64,000 nt of DNA from Lawsonibacter celer. GTDB taxonomy: Bacteria; Bacillota; Clostridia; Oscillospirales; Oscillospiraceae. Of the stretch, positions 46,575-54,398 are shown piece by piece. Location: NCBI RefSeq assembly GCF_014281125.1, contig NZ_JACOEA010000001.1, forward strand, positions 62,001-126,000, given 5' to 3'. The notes under the pieces were generated by a model. That model was not told where the DNA came from, did no database searches, and saw only the letters and a program-made list of their open reading frames with translations. Both the position numbers and the translations under genes were made by a program. Numbering within the stretch: position 1 is the first letter of the stretch; every line of letters begins with the position of its first letter.

Positions 46575-48482
46575 TTATCCCCCAATGACATACTTAATTG
46601 CTTCGTTTAAATATGAGGGAATTGCTTCTTTTAAAGCCTCCGGCTTGTCCTTAAATTTTTGGCTAATTTTCGAGGCAAGCATTTGTGCAAAATCAGCTTT
46701 TGATGCCTTCTTAGATGTAAAATAACTATAGAAATATGCAGCTTTTTCCTCTTTTGTTGATGCCGCATCTAATGATTGGATCAGATCCGCTTTTTTTGTT
46801 ACCCAGTTTTCCTTTTTATAAGAAACACTAATCAATGCATCAATTAGAATATCCTTCATATCGGGATGTTCTAAGCCAACATGTGCAAGATCATACTCGA
46901 GAGTCCAATGATTAGATACAAAGGTTTTTACCAATTGGCCATCGGCACGTTTCTTTATTTCCGCAATGTGATTCTCAGCTTCTTCAGGGGTAAAGTCGCT
47001 TTCTGCTCGCCATTGACGGTCCGACTTATCAGGCCAAGAGGAGCTGTCGGTTGTATAGTTCTTATTAATACAAATAGCCGGAGCACAATCAGGCATGACA
47101 TCTCTATCTGTGACACATGCAACTCGAACATTAAGGAGATTAGATTCATCGGTTCTTTGGAATATCTTTGCATAGCGGCGCAAACCAACACCTCTAACGT
47201 CTACAAGAGAAACTCCATAGTCCGTAAAACTGTGTCCAAGTAGACTTGCAAGTGCGGGGAGCAGCAATGCTTCACCGGGGCCTTCAACAACAATAACACT
47301 TCGTGCAAAGAATAGATTTGCTTTTGTAGCATCTAAATACTTTTCAAGGAACCAGTAGTCATCCGCTTCTAATTTTGTGTTTCCTTCTGCTAAAGAAAAA
47401 GTCTTACCATCCTTAATGATAATTATATTCGCCAGTTTTACAACAGAAGCCAGTAATGGAGAATGCGTTGTAATAATAATCTGTTGATTTGCAGTTGCTT
47501 CCTCTAATGATTGAACCATTTTGAGTTGTCTCTGTGCGTGAATATGTGCTTCGGGTTCTTCGATTAATAGAAAAGAGGAGCGATTTGCTTTTTCTGCTTC
47601 TTTATGGAGAAGAAGTTCGCAGGCCATACTTAATATGTTGCTGGTTCCCAAACCAACTTTACCCTGCATTGAACTTGCATTTTTATCAACTGATAAGTCC
47701 AACTTTTCAAGCAATGCATTTATTTTTTGTAATTCTTTACTTCGAGAGTCTGCAACTTCGAATCGTGTTTTTATTTCGTCTTGTTTTAACAGCAATTGTG
47801 TACTCAGTATTTCTTCCATGCTGCTATTAACTGTTTTTAATACTGGATGATTGACTAACAGATTATTAGAGAGATTTGTAATACCAAGCAAGGAGAGTTC
47901 CTTCAAATCCATGTCTGGCTGATATTCATCTTTTCCGTCGGTCAAAGTAGGAATATGTTGAATGATTTGCGATAATCTGGAATGTCGTCCAGACTGCATA
48001 TCACTATAGGCATCACGTAAGGCACGTAAATATGTAACACGAATAAGTTCTCGTGCTTCGGCAGACGGTGCAGGTCCAGTTCCTTGTTTACCAGACGTTA
48101 AATTCGATATTGAACGTGGAGGTTTGAACGTGGTAATGTATTTGCAATTCCAGTAAAGATACAGGGACGGAACCATCTGTTCAGCTTGGGTTTCATATGA
48201 TAAGCATTCAAGAAAAGCCGCTTGCTCATCAGGAGTAAGATTCGAGAATTTACAAACGATGGAAATTTCTTTTGTTGTATCCTCATTATGAAAATCTGTA
48301 CTTTCTATACGGTACCACCCTAAATCGGTAGTGCCCAATACAATTCTGATAGCATCAAGTATCGCAGACTTACCTGAATCATTTTCACCTACTAAAACAG
48401 TAAGACCAGGATTGAAATCGACAATATGAGTTTGGTCATCGAAACATCGGAAATTTTTAATTTGAATGGAAGATAGATACAT
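46575..48482 (-). CDS. gajA: OLD-family ATP-dependent nuclease, GajA-type
   Basis: A 635-residue protein. The N-terminal ABC-type ATPase has Walker A GENDSGKS (32-39), Walker B LLIEEPEAHIHAQRQ and the His switch IITTHSP. The C-terminal TOPRIM nuclease has VVEGPGEALLLPALA (near 400) and VACVTDRDV (near 457). This is the GajA architecture: nucleotide-gated DNA cleavage during phage infection. AGGAGG lies eight bases before ATG 48482; an earlier in-frame ATG lacks a site. Partner helicase directly downstream. A class 2 OLD/UvrD pair outside strict Gabija is the alternative. Confidence 0.83.
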   Translation of the reverse strand: MYLSSIQIKNFRCFDDQTHIVDFNPGLTVLVGENDSGKSAILDAIRIVLGTTDLGWYRIESTDFHNEDTTKEISIVCKFSNLTPDEQAAFLECLSYETQAEQMVPSLYLYWNCKYITTFKPPRSISNLTSGKQGTGPAPSAEARELIRVTYLRALRDAYSDMQSGRHSRLSQIIQHIPTLTDGKDEYQPDMDLKELSLLGITNLSNNLLVNHPVLKTVNSSMEEILSTQLLLKQDEIKTRFEVADSRSKELQKINALLEKLDLSVDKNASSMQGKVGLGTSNILSMACELLLHKEAEKANRSSFLLIEEPEAHIHAQRQLKMVQSLEEATANQQIIITTHSPLLASVVKLANIIIIKDGKTFSLAEGNTKLEADDYWFLEKYLDATKANLFFARSVIVVEGPGEALLLPALASLLGHSFTDYGVSLVDVRGVGLRRYAKIFQRTDESNLLNVRVACVTDRDVMPDCAPAICINKNYTTDSSSWPDKSDRQWRAESDFTPEEAENHIAEIKKRADGQLVKTFVSNHWTLEYDLAHVGLEHPDMKDILIDALISVSYKKENWVTKKADLIQSLDAASTKEEKAAYFYSYFTSKKASKADFAQMLASKISQKFKDKPEALKEAIPSYLNEAIKYVIGG

Positions 48483-48625
48483 ACATTTCCTCCTCATAGG
48501 TGCTGTTGTTGCAAACAATTTTCCCAACTAAAGTATACAACTTTTGGGGAACAATAGCAATCAACAAACCTATTGTTTGGAATGATGGAACGGCGATTTG
48601 GAATAAACCCAAACCGCCGTTTAAC

Positions 48626-48832
48626 TTATTGATGGATCACAGGATCCTGAATTGTTACTGTGTAGCATATAGTGCCTATACCTCTGATTAGAGACTGCAT
48701 CTTTTCTTCAAAAGCATCAGAAAACTTATGCTGACATTCGTCGGGAGGTGGCAAGCTGTCGTTGAGTGCCGTAGCCAGTTCAAATGCTGCCTGCTGTAGT
48801 AATTCTTCGGTAAAAACATCGTTGGGAATCAT
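48626..48832 (-). pseudogene. Truncated small gene (membrane/anti-sigma-like N-terminus)
   Basis: 68 residues: MIPNDVFTEELLQQAAFELA, then NDSLPPPDECQHKFSDAFEEKMQSLIRGIG. This N-terminal pattern occurs in clostridial proteins that continue into a membrane helix and outer domain. Here the frame decays after about residue 50 and stops at the border of the defence genes. AAAGGAGG before the ATG is intact. It looks like a gene cut when the nuclease/helicase pair arrived. Confidence 0.5.
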
Positions 48833-49003
48833 AACAAGCCTCCTTTATGTACACATGATTTAGTTTTCGTACATCCGGATCTCTGCTCCGGTTTAACTAT
48901 AATAACGATTCAAATGCCGCATTTTGGACACCTGCCGTCAAAAATAATATCAAAACTGGGGATGCTATGCTTAAGCCGCCAAGACGAGAAGGAGGTAACA
49001 AGC

Positions 49004-50176
49004 ATGGCATCAATCGTTCAACGGAACAAAAGCTTCAGCGTGGTGTACACCATATACGATGGAGATAAGAAGAAACAAAAATGGGAGACCTATCATTCCT
49101 ATGAAGCTGCCCTCAGGCGAAAGGAACAATTGGACTTAATTCAGCAACATGAGAAAGAGCGGGCGCAGTACCGGGAAGGAACTCTGGCGCAGTTTCTGGA
49201 GGAATATGTGGAACTGTACGGCCGCATCCACTGGGCCTGTTCCACATACACCAGCAACGAAGGGCTCATTCGGAACTATGTTGTTCCGTTTATGGGAAGT
49301 ATGCGGCTGTCAGAGTTCAGCCCCAAGGTAATTGCAGCGTTGTATGGGAAATTGCAGTCTGATCCTAAAATCACGCCCTCTGTGTTGACGAACATTCATA
49401 AGTTGCTGCACAGTGCATTTGAACAGGCAGTATTGTGGGAGTATGTTCCAAGGAACCCATTCCGGAAAGCAAATGTTCCGAAAGCTTTCCCGACTGAAAT
49501 CCCGATGCTGACTACTGATGAAATTAAGATATTGATCCAGAACTGCGACAACCATATGCTTTCTATTGCAATACATCTGGCTTTTGCCGGTTCCCTACGA
49601 AAAGGTGAGATCTTGGCGCTGACCTGGGATGATGTGGACTTCCAGAAAGGGACTGTTTCTATCAGCAAGACATTAAAACGTGTCCGCAGGGATGCGGTGG
49701 ATGTGCTGAACGGAAAGGATATTCTCTACCAATTTCCCTCAGTTTTTGATGAAGGGCGGACGGTCACGGTGTTGAAGCGCCCTAAAACCAAATCTAGTAT
49801 CCGAACCGTATATCTTCCTGATTATGTGCTGGATGCATTGCAGGAGTGGAAGGGTACACTGAAACCAGTCAAGAGAAACCAGCCGGATCTGATTCTGCGA
49901 TATTCCAATGGCAGGCCCCTCTCGGAGGAAACCTTGCCCCGTTTGCTGGAAAAGCAATTGCTGCAACTTGGACTTCCGGTAGTGTCCTTTCATAGTTTGC
50001 GGCATAGCAGCATCAGTTACAAGTTGGTGCTGACTGGTGGTAACATCAAAGCAGTACAGGGTGATTCAGGTCATGCGCAGGCTGAGATGATTACAGAGCG
50101 GTATGGTCACATTATCGATACCTGCCGTAGGCAGTGCGCCCAAGACTTTGAGAAAGAATTCTATAAGGGTATCTAA
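49004..50176 (+). CDS. Tyrosine-family site-specific integrase
   Basis: A 390-residue protein. The N-terminal arm/core-binding region (TLAQFLEEYVELYG...LSEFSPKVIAALYGKL) is of the phage/ICE SAM-like type. The catalytic domain has Arg in AGSLRKGEILAL, the box SFHSLRHSS and the nucleophile Tyr in ITERYGHIID. All catalytic residues are present. AAGGAGGTAAC precedes ATG 49004; the frame continues upstream without a site. It is a second, independent recombinase inside the sigK element, probably from a mobile element that inserted earlier. Confidence 0.9.
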   Translation: MASIVQRNKSFSVVYTIYDGDKKKQKWETYHSYEAALRRKEQLDLIQQHEKERAQYREGTLAQFLEEYVELYGRIHWACSTYTSNEGLIRNYVVPFMGSMRLSEFSPKVIAALYGKLQSDPKITPSVLTNIHKLLHSAFEQAVLWEYVPRNPFRKANVPKAFPTEIPMLTTDEIKILIQNCDNHMLSIAIHLAFAGSLRKGEILALTWDDVDFQKGTVSISKTLKRVRRDAVDVLNGKDILYQFPSVFDEGRTVTVLKRPKTKSSIRTVYLPDYVLDALQEWKGTLKPVKRNQPDLILRYSNGRPLSEETLPRLLEKQLLQLGLPVVSFHSLRHSSISYKLVLTGGNIKAVQGDSGHAQAEMITERYGHIIDTCRRQCAQDFEKEFYKGI

Positions 50177-50180
50177 AATG

Positions 50181-50210
50181 AGCCGTCTGACGCAAATCAG
50201 GCGGCTTTTT
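50181..50210 (+). terminator. Terminator after the integrase gene
   Basis: AGCCGTCTGA, loop CGCAAA, TCAGGCGGCT, then TTTTT. Confidence 0.85.
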
Positions 50211-50303
50211 GCAGTAGGATGGAGCATCCCCCTCCTAAGAAGATGGAGTGTCGTTCGATTCCGGTCTGATTAGCAAAATATATCCTGAAAGGAGGATGAA
50301 TTA

Positions 50304-51089
50304 ATGAACACAATTATGAAATTAAGTGAACTGGCTGCATACATGAAACGGGCAGTCGAAACCTATTCTCAGCGTGATTATGAACAGCTGCATCAGGAAC
50401 TGTGTGCCAGATGTGATCAGCTGATCATGGAGGCGTTCATGGATCGTCATCCTGGATGGAGCATTGTGGAAGGTAATGCGGCCTGCATGATGTACCTCTA
50501 TCGCAACTGGTCGTTCAGCAGAAGAGTGGAAGAGAATGTTGCACAGCTGAGTGCTCTGGCTAATGATATTACTGAGAATTACGACGATTGTGATGATAAG
50601 TTTCTGACAGTAGAAGCGGCTGCGGAAACCATGAAGGTTGCAGAGCGTGTTTATGATTTTTCTAAACGAGTTCTATGTAAACAGCATTTGTTCATTTTCC
50701 TATTCCATGCAAAACACCGCACAGAAGATTCCTTCTGCCGTTGCATGAATATGACTGACGGTAGTGTGGCGGCGGATATCTACATGCTGATTCCACACAA
50801 AGACCATGAAGCGACTCCACAGAGTATGCTTCTCCATGAACTGGGCCATTGCGTGAACATCGCTCTGACCGGTGATCCGGAAGTGCCTCCTGAGGATTTC
50901 GCTCTGATAATGAAGCTTATTGAAGTTGATAAAGTCGAGTGCGACATTCCTGAGTTTTTTGCTCACTGCTTTGCAATGAGTTTGCTGATTGAACCTGAAT
51001 TGCTAAGTGTAGACCCGTTTAAGATGGTTCCGCAAAATCACAAGCAGCTGTTCCGAGAGTATTGTCAACTGAAAATTCAAAACCTTTAA
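50304..51089 (+). CDS. Putative zinc metallopeptidase (HELGH)
   Basis: A 261-residue cytoplasmic protein. The C-terminal half has MLLHELGHCVNIALTGD (HExxH, near 190) and, about 45 residues later, DIPEFFAHCFAMS, whose Glu could be the third zinc ligand. This is the zincin pattern seen in ImmA/IrrE-like and phage-type peptidases, but no XRE domain or repressor gene accompanies it. The N-terminal 150 residues are helical and unrecognised. AAAGGAGG precedes the ATG. A role in controlling the element is possible but unproven. Confidence 0.6.
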   Translation: MNTIMKLSELAAYMKRAVETYSQRDYEQLHQELCARCDQLIMEAFMDRHPGWSIVEGNAACMMYLYRNWSFSRRVEENVAQLSALANDITENYDDCDDKFLTVEAAAETMKVAERVYDFSKRVLCKQHLFIFLFHAKHRTEDSFCRCMNMTDGSVAADIYMLIPHKDHEATPQSMLLHELGHCVNIALTGDPEVPPEDFALIMKLIEVDKVECDIPEFFAHCFAMSLLIEPELLSVDPFKMVPQNHKQLFREYCQLKIQNL

Positions 51090-51118
51090 GTGATCTGTTA
51101 TGCAGCAGGTCACTTTTT
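51088..51118 (+). terminator. Terminator after the metallopeptidase gene
   Basis: AAGTGA...TCACTT with a T run, overlapping the gene's last codon. Confidence 0.7.
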
Positions 51119-51119
51119 C

Positions 51120-51157
51120 ATTCCCTAAAACTGTGCATCTGCACACATTTTAGGAAT
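51120..51157. repeat. Inverted repeat upstream of the recombinase module
   Basis: ATTCC(C)TAAAA and TTTTAGGAAT enclose a second small dyad TGTGCA-TC-TGCACA. It is a nested dyad about 75 bases before the small gene and could be an operator or hairpin. Confidence 0.55.
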
Positions 51158-51203
51158 GGCTTTCATTTCTCAACATGGACAGGCAAAAAAATCTGCTCCT
51201 TTA

Positions 51204-51211
51204 CATACGAT
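51204..51211 (+). promoter_or_regulatory. Candidate mother-cell sigma (E/K-type) -10 element
   Basis: CATACGAT matches the sigma-E -10 consensus (CATACAAT type) at seven of eight positions. Transcription would start at about 51217, just ahead of the ribosome site of the 47-residue gene. The -35 is not well defined, so this rests mainly on the -10 and the context. Confidence 0.42.
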
Positions 51212-51231
51212 GAACAAAGGAGGTAGAACGT

Positions 51232-51375
51232 ATGAAACAAACTTTGCCTGTAGTGCATTGCACATATACCGAAGCTGAAAAGAGCCTCGCAGAGCTGCTG
51301 GAGGAGTCTTTTCAGCTTTATCTTATCCGCATCCTTGCGACACCTGAGAAGCCTGTTGTACAATGTTTGCGATGA
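51232..51375 (+). CDS. 47-residue protein, possible excision factor
   Basis: MKQTLPVVHCTYTEAEKSLA is followed by ELLEESFQLYLIRILATPEK. It has a strong AAAGGAGGT site and ends 27 bases before the recombinase start, so it is cotranscribed with it. Small proteins in this position accompany many serine recombinases. Skin-Cd uses a small element-encoded recombination directionality factor for excision; this is a candidate by position only. Confidence 0.6.
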   Translation: MKQTLPVVHCTYTEAEKSLAELLEESFQLYLIRILATPEKPVVQCLR

Positions 51376-51402
51376 GTGGCTGCTTATTTCAAGGAGGAAC
51401 CT

Positions 51403-52980
51403 ATGTACTTAGAAATAAGCAACCCAATGGATTACCATGTCGCATTGTACATCCGATTATCGAAGGAGGATGAAACTGAAGGGCCATCCCAAAGCGTAAC
51501 AAATCAGAAATCTCTGCTCAACGAGTTCGTTCAGCAGCACCGTTTATCCGTCTATGATACCTACATCGATGATGGCTGGAGCGGTACCAGTTTTGACCGT
51601 CCGGACTTTCAACGCATGATTGGAGACATCGAAGCCAAGAAGGTCAACATGGTCATTACCAAAGACCTGTCCCGTCTGGGTCGTGATTATATCATGACCG
51701 GCCACTATATGGAGCGGTACTTCCCTGAAAAGAGAGTGCGTTACATTTCCTTACTGGACGGCATCGACACCGGCGTAGAGTCAACTGCCAACGACATTAC
51801 CCCGTTCCGTGCTATCATGAATGACATGTACGCCAAGGATATTTCCAAGAAGATCAAATCTGTCAAACGGGATAAGCAGCGAAAAGGTCAGTTCATTGGC
51901 GGCAAGCCTATGTATGGCTATAAGATGCACCCGACAGAGAAGAACAAAATCGTCATCGATGAGGAAGTGGCGCCTATCGTGCGAAGGATCTTTGCTATGG
52001 CACTGGATGGCATGAGCTGCCGAAAGATTGCAGCAACTCTTAATGAAGAAGGCGTTCCTACACCGGCTACCTACTGTGGCTGGAATATGGGGCGCAAAGG
52101 TCCCTATGCTGGACTCTGGTCAAGTGAACGTATCTCTGAGATGTTGCAGAATGAAACCTACCTGGGCAATATGGTTCAGGGACGAACGGTGAAAATCAGT
52201 TACAAGTCCAAGAAATGTCTGAAGCAGGATCGTGAAAACTGGGTTGTGGTTGAGAATACCCACGAGCCGTTGATTGACAAAGAGACTTTTCAGAAGGTGA
52301 GGATGCTGGTCAACAGCCGAAAACACACCCGCAGCAGAACCCACGACTTCCTATTAAAAGGCTTGATTTTCTGCCACGAGTGCGGCTATCCGATGGCGGT
52401 GCTGAATCGTCCGCCGGTATCTGGTGAAGATCGACTGTTCTTCGTGTGCCGAACCTATCAGCGCTTCACGAAAGCTGGCATCTGTACCTGCCACTCAATT
52501 AAAGAGCAGGTGGTTACCGAAGTAGTTCTATCAAAAGTGAAAGAGGTCTGCGCAGCTTATCTTGATCCAAAGAAGCTGCAACCTATCGCTGCCGATGCAG
52601 TGGAGAAAGCCAGAAAAGCAGAAAACCATGAAGCAGAGATCCAAACCATTCAAAGTAAGATCGATAGTCTAACTGCCAACCTGGATAAGATGTATATGGA
52701 TCGGCTGAGCAGCCTGCTGGCTGAAGCTGACTTCGAGCGCATCTATCAGCGGGTCAAAATGGAACGCAGTTCTCTGGAAGAAAAGCTGAAAGAGTTAGAA
52801 GCACAAAAGGAAAGCCCGGTCAGCACCGAAGACCGAGCCAGAAAACTGGTTCAACAGTTTCTGGACTCCGCCTACACCAGCCGGGAACTCTTGGTCAGCC
52901 TCATCGAGCGAGTGGAACTGACCGAGGACAAACAAATCATCATCAAATTCCGCTTCCGAGAGTTGGAAGCAATTTCTTAG
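51403..52980 (+). CDS. Large serine recombinase of the sigK element (SpoIVCA-like)
   Basis: A 525-residue protein. The catalytic N-domain has YIRLSKEDETEG with the nucleophile Ser (about 20), then ITKDLSRLGRDYIMTGHYME. The recombinase domain has GYKMHPTEKNKIVID and GMSCRKIAATLNEEGVPTP. A zinc ribbon (CHECGYPMAV...CRTYQRFTKAGICTCHS) and a coiled coil (EIQTIQSKIDSLTANLDKMY) follow. AAGGAGGAA lies before ATG 51403. The stop is 29 bases from the attR core, the usual position for an integrase acting on that end. Expected to excise the element and restore sigK. Confidence 0.93.
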   Translation: MYLEISNPMDYHVALYIRLSKEDETEGPSQSVTNQKSLLNEFVQQHRLSVYDTYIDDGWSGTSFDRPDFQRMIGDIEAKKVNMVITKDLSRLGRDYIMTGHYMERYFPEKRVRYISLLDGIDTGVESTANDITPFRAIMNDMYAKDISKKIKSVKRDKQRKGQFIGGKPMYGYKMHPTEKNKIVIDEEVAPIVRRIFAMALDGMSCRKIAATLNEEGVPTPATYCGWNMGRKGPYAGLWSSERISEMLQNETYLGNMVQGRTVKISYKSKKCLKQDRENWVVVENTHEPLIDKETFQKVRMLVNSRKHTRSRTHDFLLKGLIFCHECGYPMAVLNRPPVSGEDRLFFVCRTYQRFTKAGICTCHSIKEQVVTEVVLSKVKEVCAAYLDPKKLQPIAADAVEKARKAENHEAEIQTIQSKIDSLTANLDKMYMDRLSSLLAEADFERIYQRVKMERSSLEEKLKELEAQKESPVSTEDRARKLVQQFLDSAYTSRELLVSLIERVELTEDKQIIIKFRFRELEAIS

Positions 52981-52985
52981 GGCCA

Positions 52986-53015
52986 ATCGTTTACAATAGG
53001 CGGGGCGGAATGTAT
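52986..53015 (+). other. Right attachment site of the sigK element (attR)
   Basis: ATCGTTTACA (52986-52995), 14 spacer bases and core ATGTAT (53010-53015), the mirror image of the left site. Confidence 0.85.
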
Positions 53016-53077
53016 CGCGCATTGAAAAAAAGGCGTTAAAAAAGCTGGAGGAGGCGATGGGACAGGGTGAACAGTAA
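53015..53077 (+). CDS. sigK: Sporulation sigma factor K, 3' part
   Basis: Twenty codons SRIEKKALKKLEEAMGQGEQ and TAA. They complete region 4.2 of sigma-K (GISRSYV then SRIEKKALKKL, a close match to other sigma-K proteins). The fragment has no start of its own; it is read only after excision of the element joins it to 43917-44549. Confidence 0.93.
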   Translation, partial: SRIEKKALKKLEEAMGQGEQ

Positions 53078-53078
53078 G

Positions 53079-53116
53079 ACCCCGCGGGCCGGTCCTTAAG
53101 GACCGGCCCGCGGGGT
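53079..53116 (+). terminator. Terminator of sigK
   Basis: A perfect 17-bp inverted repeat ACCCCGCGGGCCGGTCC with loop TTAA, right after the sigK stop. There is no long T run. Confidence 0.72.
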
Positions 53117-53172
53117 TGCCATTTTACAGAGTGCGTGTAAGTAGCCGCCCCCTTTGGGGCGGCGGGATAGAT

Positions 53173-53400
53173 TTAGAAGCGATTGCAGCCGCAGTTGCAG
53201 CCGCTGTCGGTGTCCGTATCTTGTCCAACCTCGGTCAGGTAGGCCGGATAGGAGAGATAGACGGGAAAGAGATTGCTGGAAGAGGCGGCACGCTCCGAGC
53301 GTGCCGACAGATCAGAAAGCGCAGAGAGGACATTGCTCTGAAAACTGCCGGAATCACAGCGGCAGCAGCAACGGTTGGTGCAACCGTTCCAACAACACAT
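53173..53400 (-). CDS. Small Cys-rich hypothetical protein
   Basis: 75 residues with ten cysteines: MCCWNGCTNRCCCRCD at the start and SGCNCGCNRF at the end, with a Ser-rich middle. GGGAG precedes ATG 53400. It lies on the opposite strand right after sigK. Its Cys-rich ends recall small spore-coat or exosporium proteins, but no family is recognised and this is inference. 53401-53543 holds no other gene. Confidence 0.5.
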   Translation of the reverse strand: MCCWNGCTNRCCCRCDSGSFQSNVLSALSDLSARSERAASSSNLFPVYLSYPAYLTEVGQDTDTDSGCNCGCNRF

Positions 53401-53543
53401 AAAACGCACTCCCAAAACAGATTGCAGAGAGCCTGATGCACTCTACAACTATAAGATATGCTGTCCGGGCACCCGGAGATACAACGTGGGCGGGGTCTTT
53501 GACCGGGGCAACAGGGCATTTTTTAGGCGGACAAAAGATTTGT

Positions 53544-53572
53544 TTGACATTATAAAAAGGGTATCATATAAT
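53544..53572 (+). promoter_or_regulatory. Consensus promoter of the NifU-like/GGGtGRT operon
   Basis: TTGACA (53544-53549), a 17-base spacer and TATAAT (53567-53572); full consensus. Confidence 0.9.
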
Positions 53573-53686
53573 AATGCGGAAACGGGCGGTTTCACTCGTT
53601 TAGTGGAAAACACGAAATAAGCTGATGATCTCTGTGACCGCTTGACAGGGGCATCAGCTTTTTGTTTCGAGAAGGAGGCAAAAGGT

Positions 53687-54379
53687 ATGATTTATTCCGC
53701 AGAAGTGCAGCACATGTGTCCCCTGGCCAAGGGCGCGTATCACGGCCCGGCCCCCATACCTGAGGAGGGCAAGTGGGTCCAGGCCAAGCAGATCAGCGAT
53801 ATCAGCGGCCTGACTCACGGTGTGGGCTGGTGCGCCCCCCAGCAGGGCGCCTGCAAACTGACCCTCAATGTGAAGGACGGCATCATCGAGGAGGCTCTGG
53901 TGGAGACCCTGGGCTGCTCCGGCATGACCCACTCCGCCGCTATGGCTTCTGAGATCCTCATTGGAAAGACTCTGCTGGAGGCTTTGAACACCGACCTGGT
54001 GTGCGATGCCATCAACACCGCCATGCGGGAGCTGTTCCTGCAGATCGTCTACGGCCGTACCCAGACCGCTTTCTCCGAGGGCGGCCTGCCCATCGGCGCC
54101 TCCCTAGAGGACCTGGGCAAGGGCCTGCGCAGCCAGGTGGGTACCATGTTCGCCACCAAGGCCAAGGGTCCCCGCTACCTGGAGATGGCCGAGGGCTACT
54201 GCACCCGCATCGCCCTGAACAAGGACGACGAGATCATCGGCTATGAGTTCGTCAACCTGGGCAAGATGATGGACGCCATTAAGAAGGGTATGGACGCCAA
54301 CGAGGCTCTGGAAAAGGCCAAGGGCCACTACGGCCAGTTCGACGCTGCCGTCAAGTACATTGATCCCCGTCACGAGTGA
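53687..54379 (+). CDS. NifU-like iron-sulfur cluster assembly scaffold-type protein
   Basis: A 230-residue protein. The NifU/IscU-type fold is suggested by KLTLNVKDGIIEEALVETLG and CSGMTHSAAMASEILIGKTL, with further cysteines in GWCAPQQGAC and EGYCTRIA. The N-terminus MIYSAEVQHMCPLAKGAYHG and the C-terminal extension are distinctive of the clostridial form paired with GGGtGRT proteins. GAAGGAGGC precedes ATG 53687. Cluster binding has not been shown for this form; the role is by family. Confidence 0.75.
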   Translation: MIYSAEVQHMCPLAKGAYHGPAPIPEEGKWVQAKQISDISGLTHGVGWCAPQQGACKLTLNVKDGIIEEALVETLGCSGMTHSAAMASEILIGKTLLEALNTDLVCDAINTAMRELFLQIVYGRTQTAFSEGGLPIGASLEDLGKGLRSQVGTMFATKAKGPRYLEMAEGYCTRIALNKDDEIIGYEFVNLGKMMDAIKKGMDANEALEKAKGHYGQFDAAVKYIDPRHE

Positions 54380-54398
54380 GAAAAGGAGGAATTGACAA

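Larger units (their letters stand above)
44551..53015. mobile_element. Skin-like intervening element inside sigK
   Basis: 8,465 bp between two copies of ATGTAT (44545-44550, 53010-53015). Excision restores codons TCC TAT GTA TCG CGC ATT, reading SYVSRIEKKALKKLEE without a gap. The inner arms match as an inverted repeat at 18 of 24 positions. A large serine recombinase lies next to the right end. The cargo is an OLD nuclease/UvrD helicase pair, a gene remnant, a tyrosine integrase, a metallopeptidase and a 47-residue protein. It is much richer in A+T than the host. By analogy with Bacillus skin and Clostridioides skin-Cd, excision in the mother cell should activate sigK. Confidence 0.93.

Noticed and set aside
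50245..50275. tRNA-like T-arm after the tyrosine integrase (GTTCGATTCC)
   Set aside because: The flanking bases do not pair as a T-stem and no acceptor stem is present, so neither a tRNA nor a reliable attachment site can be claimed.
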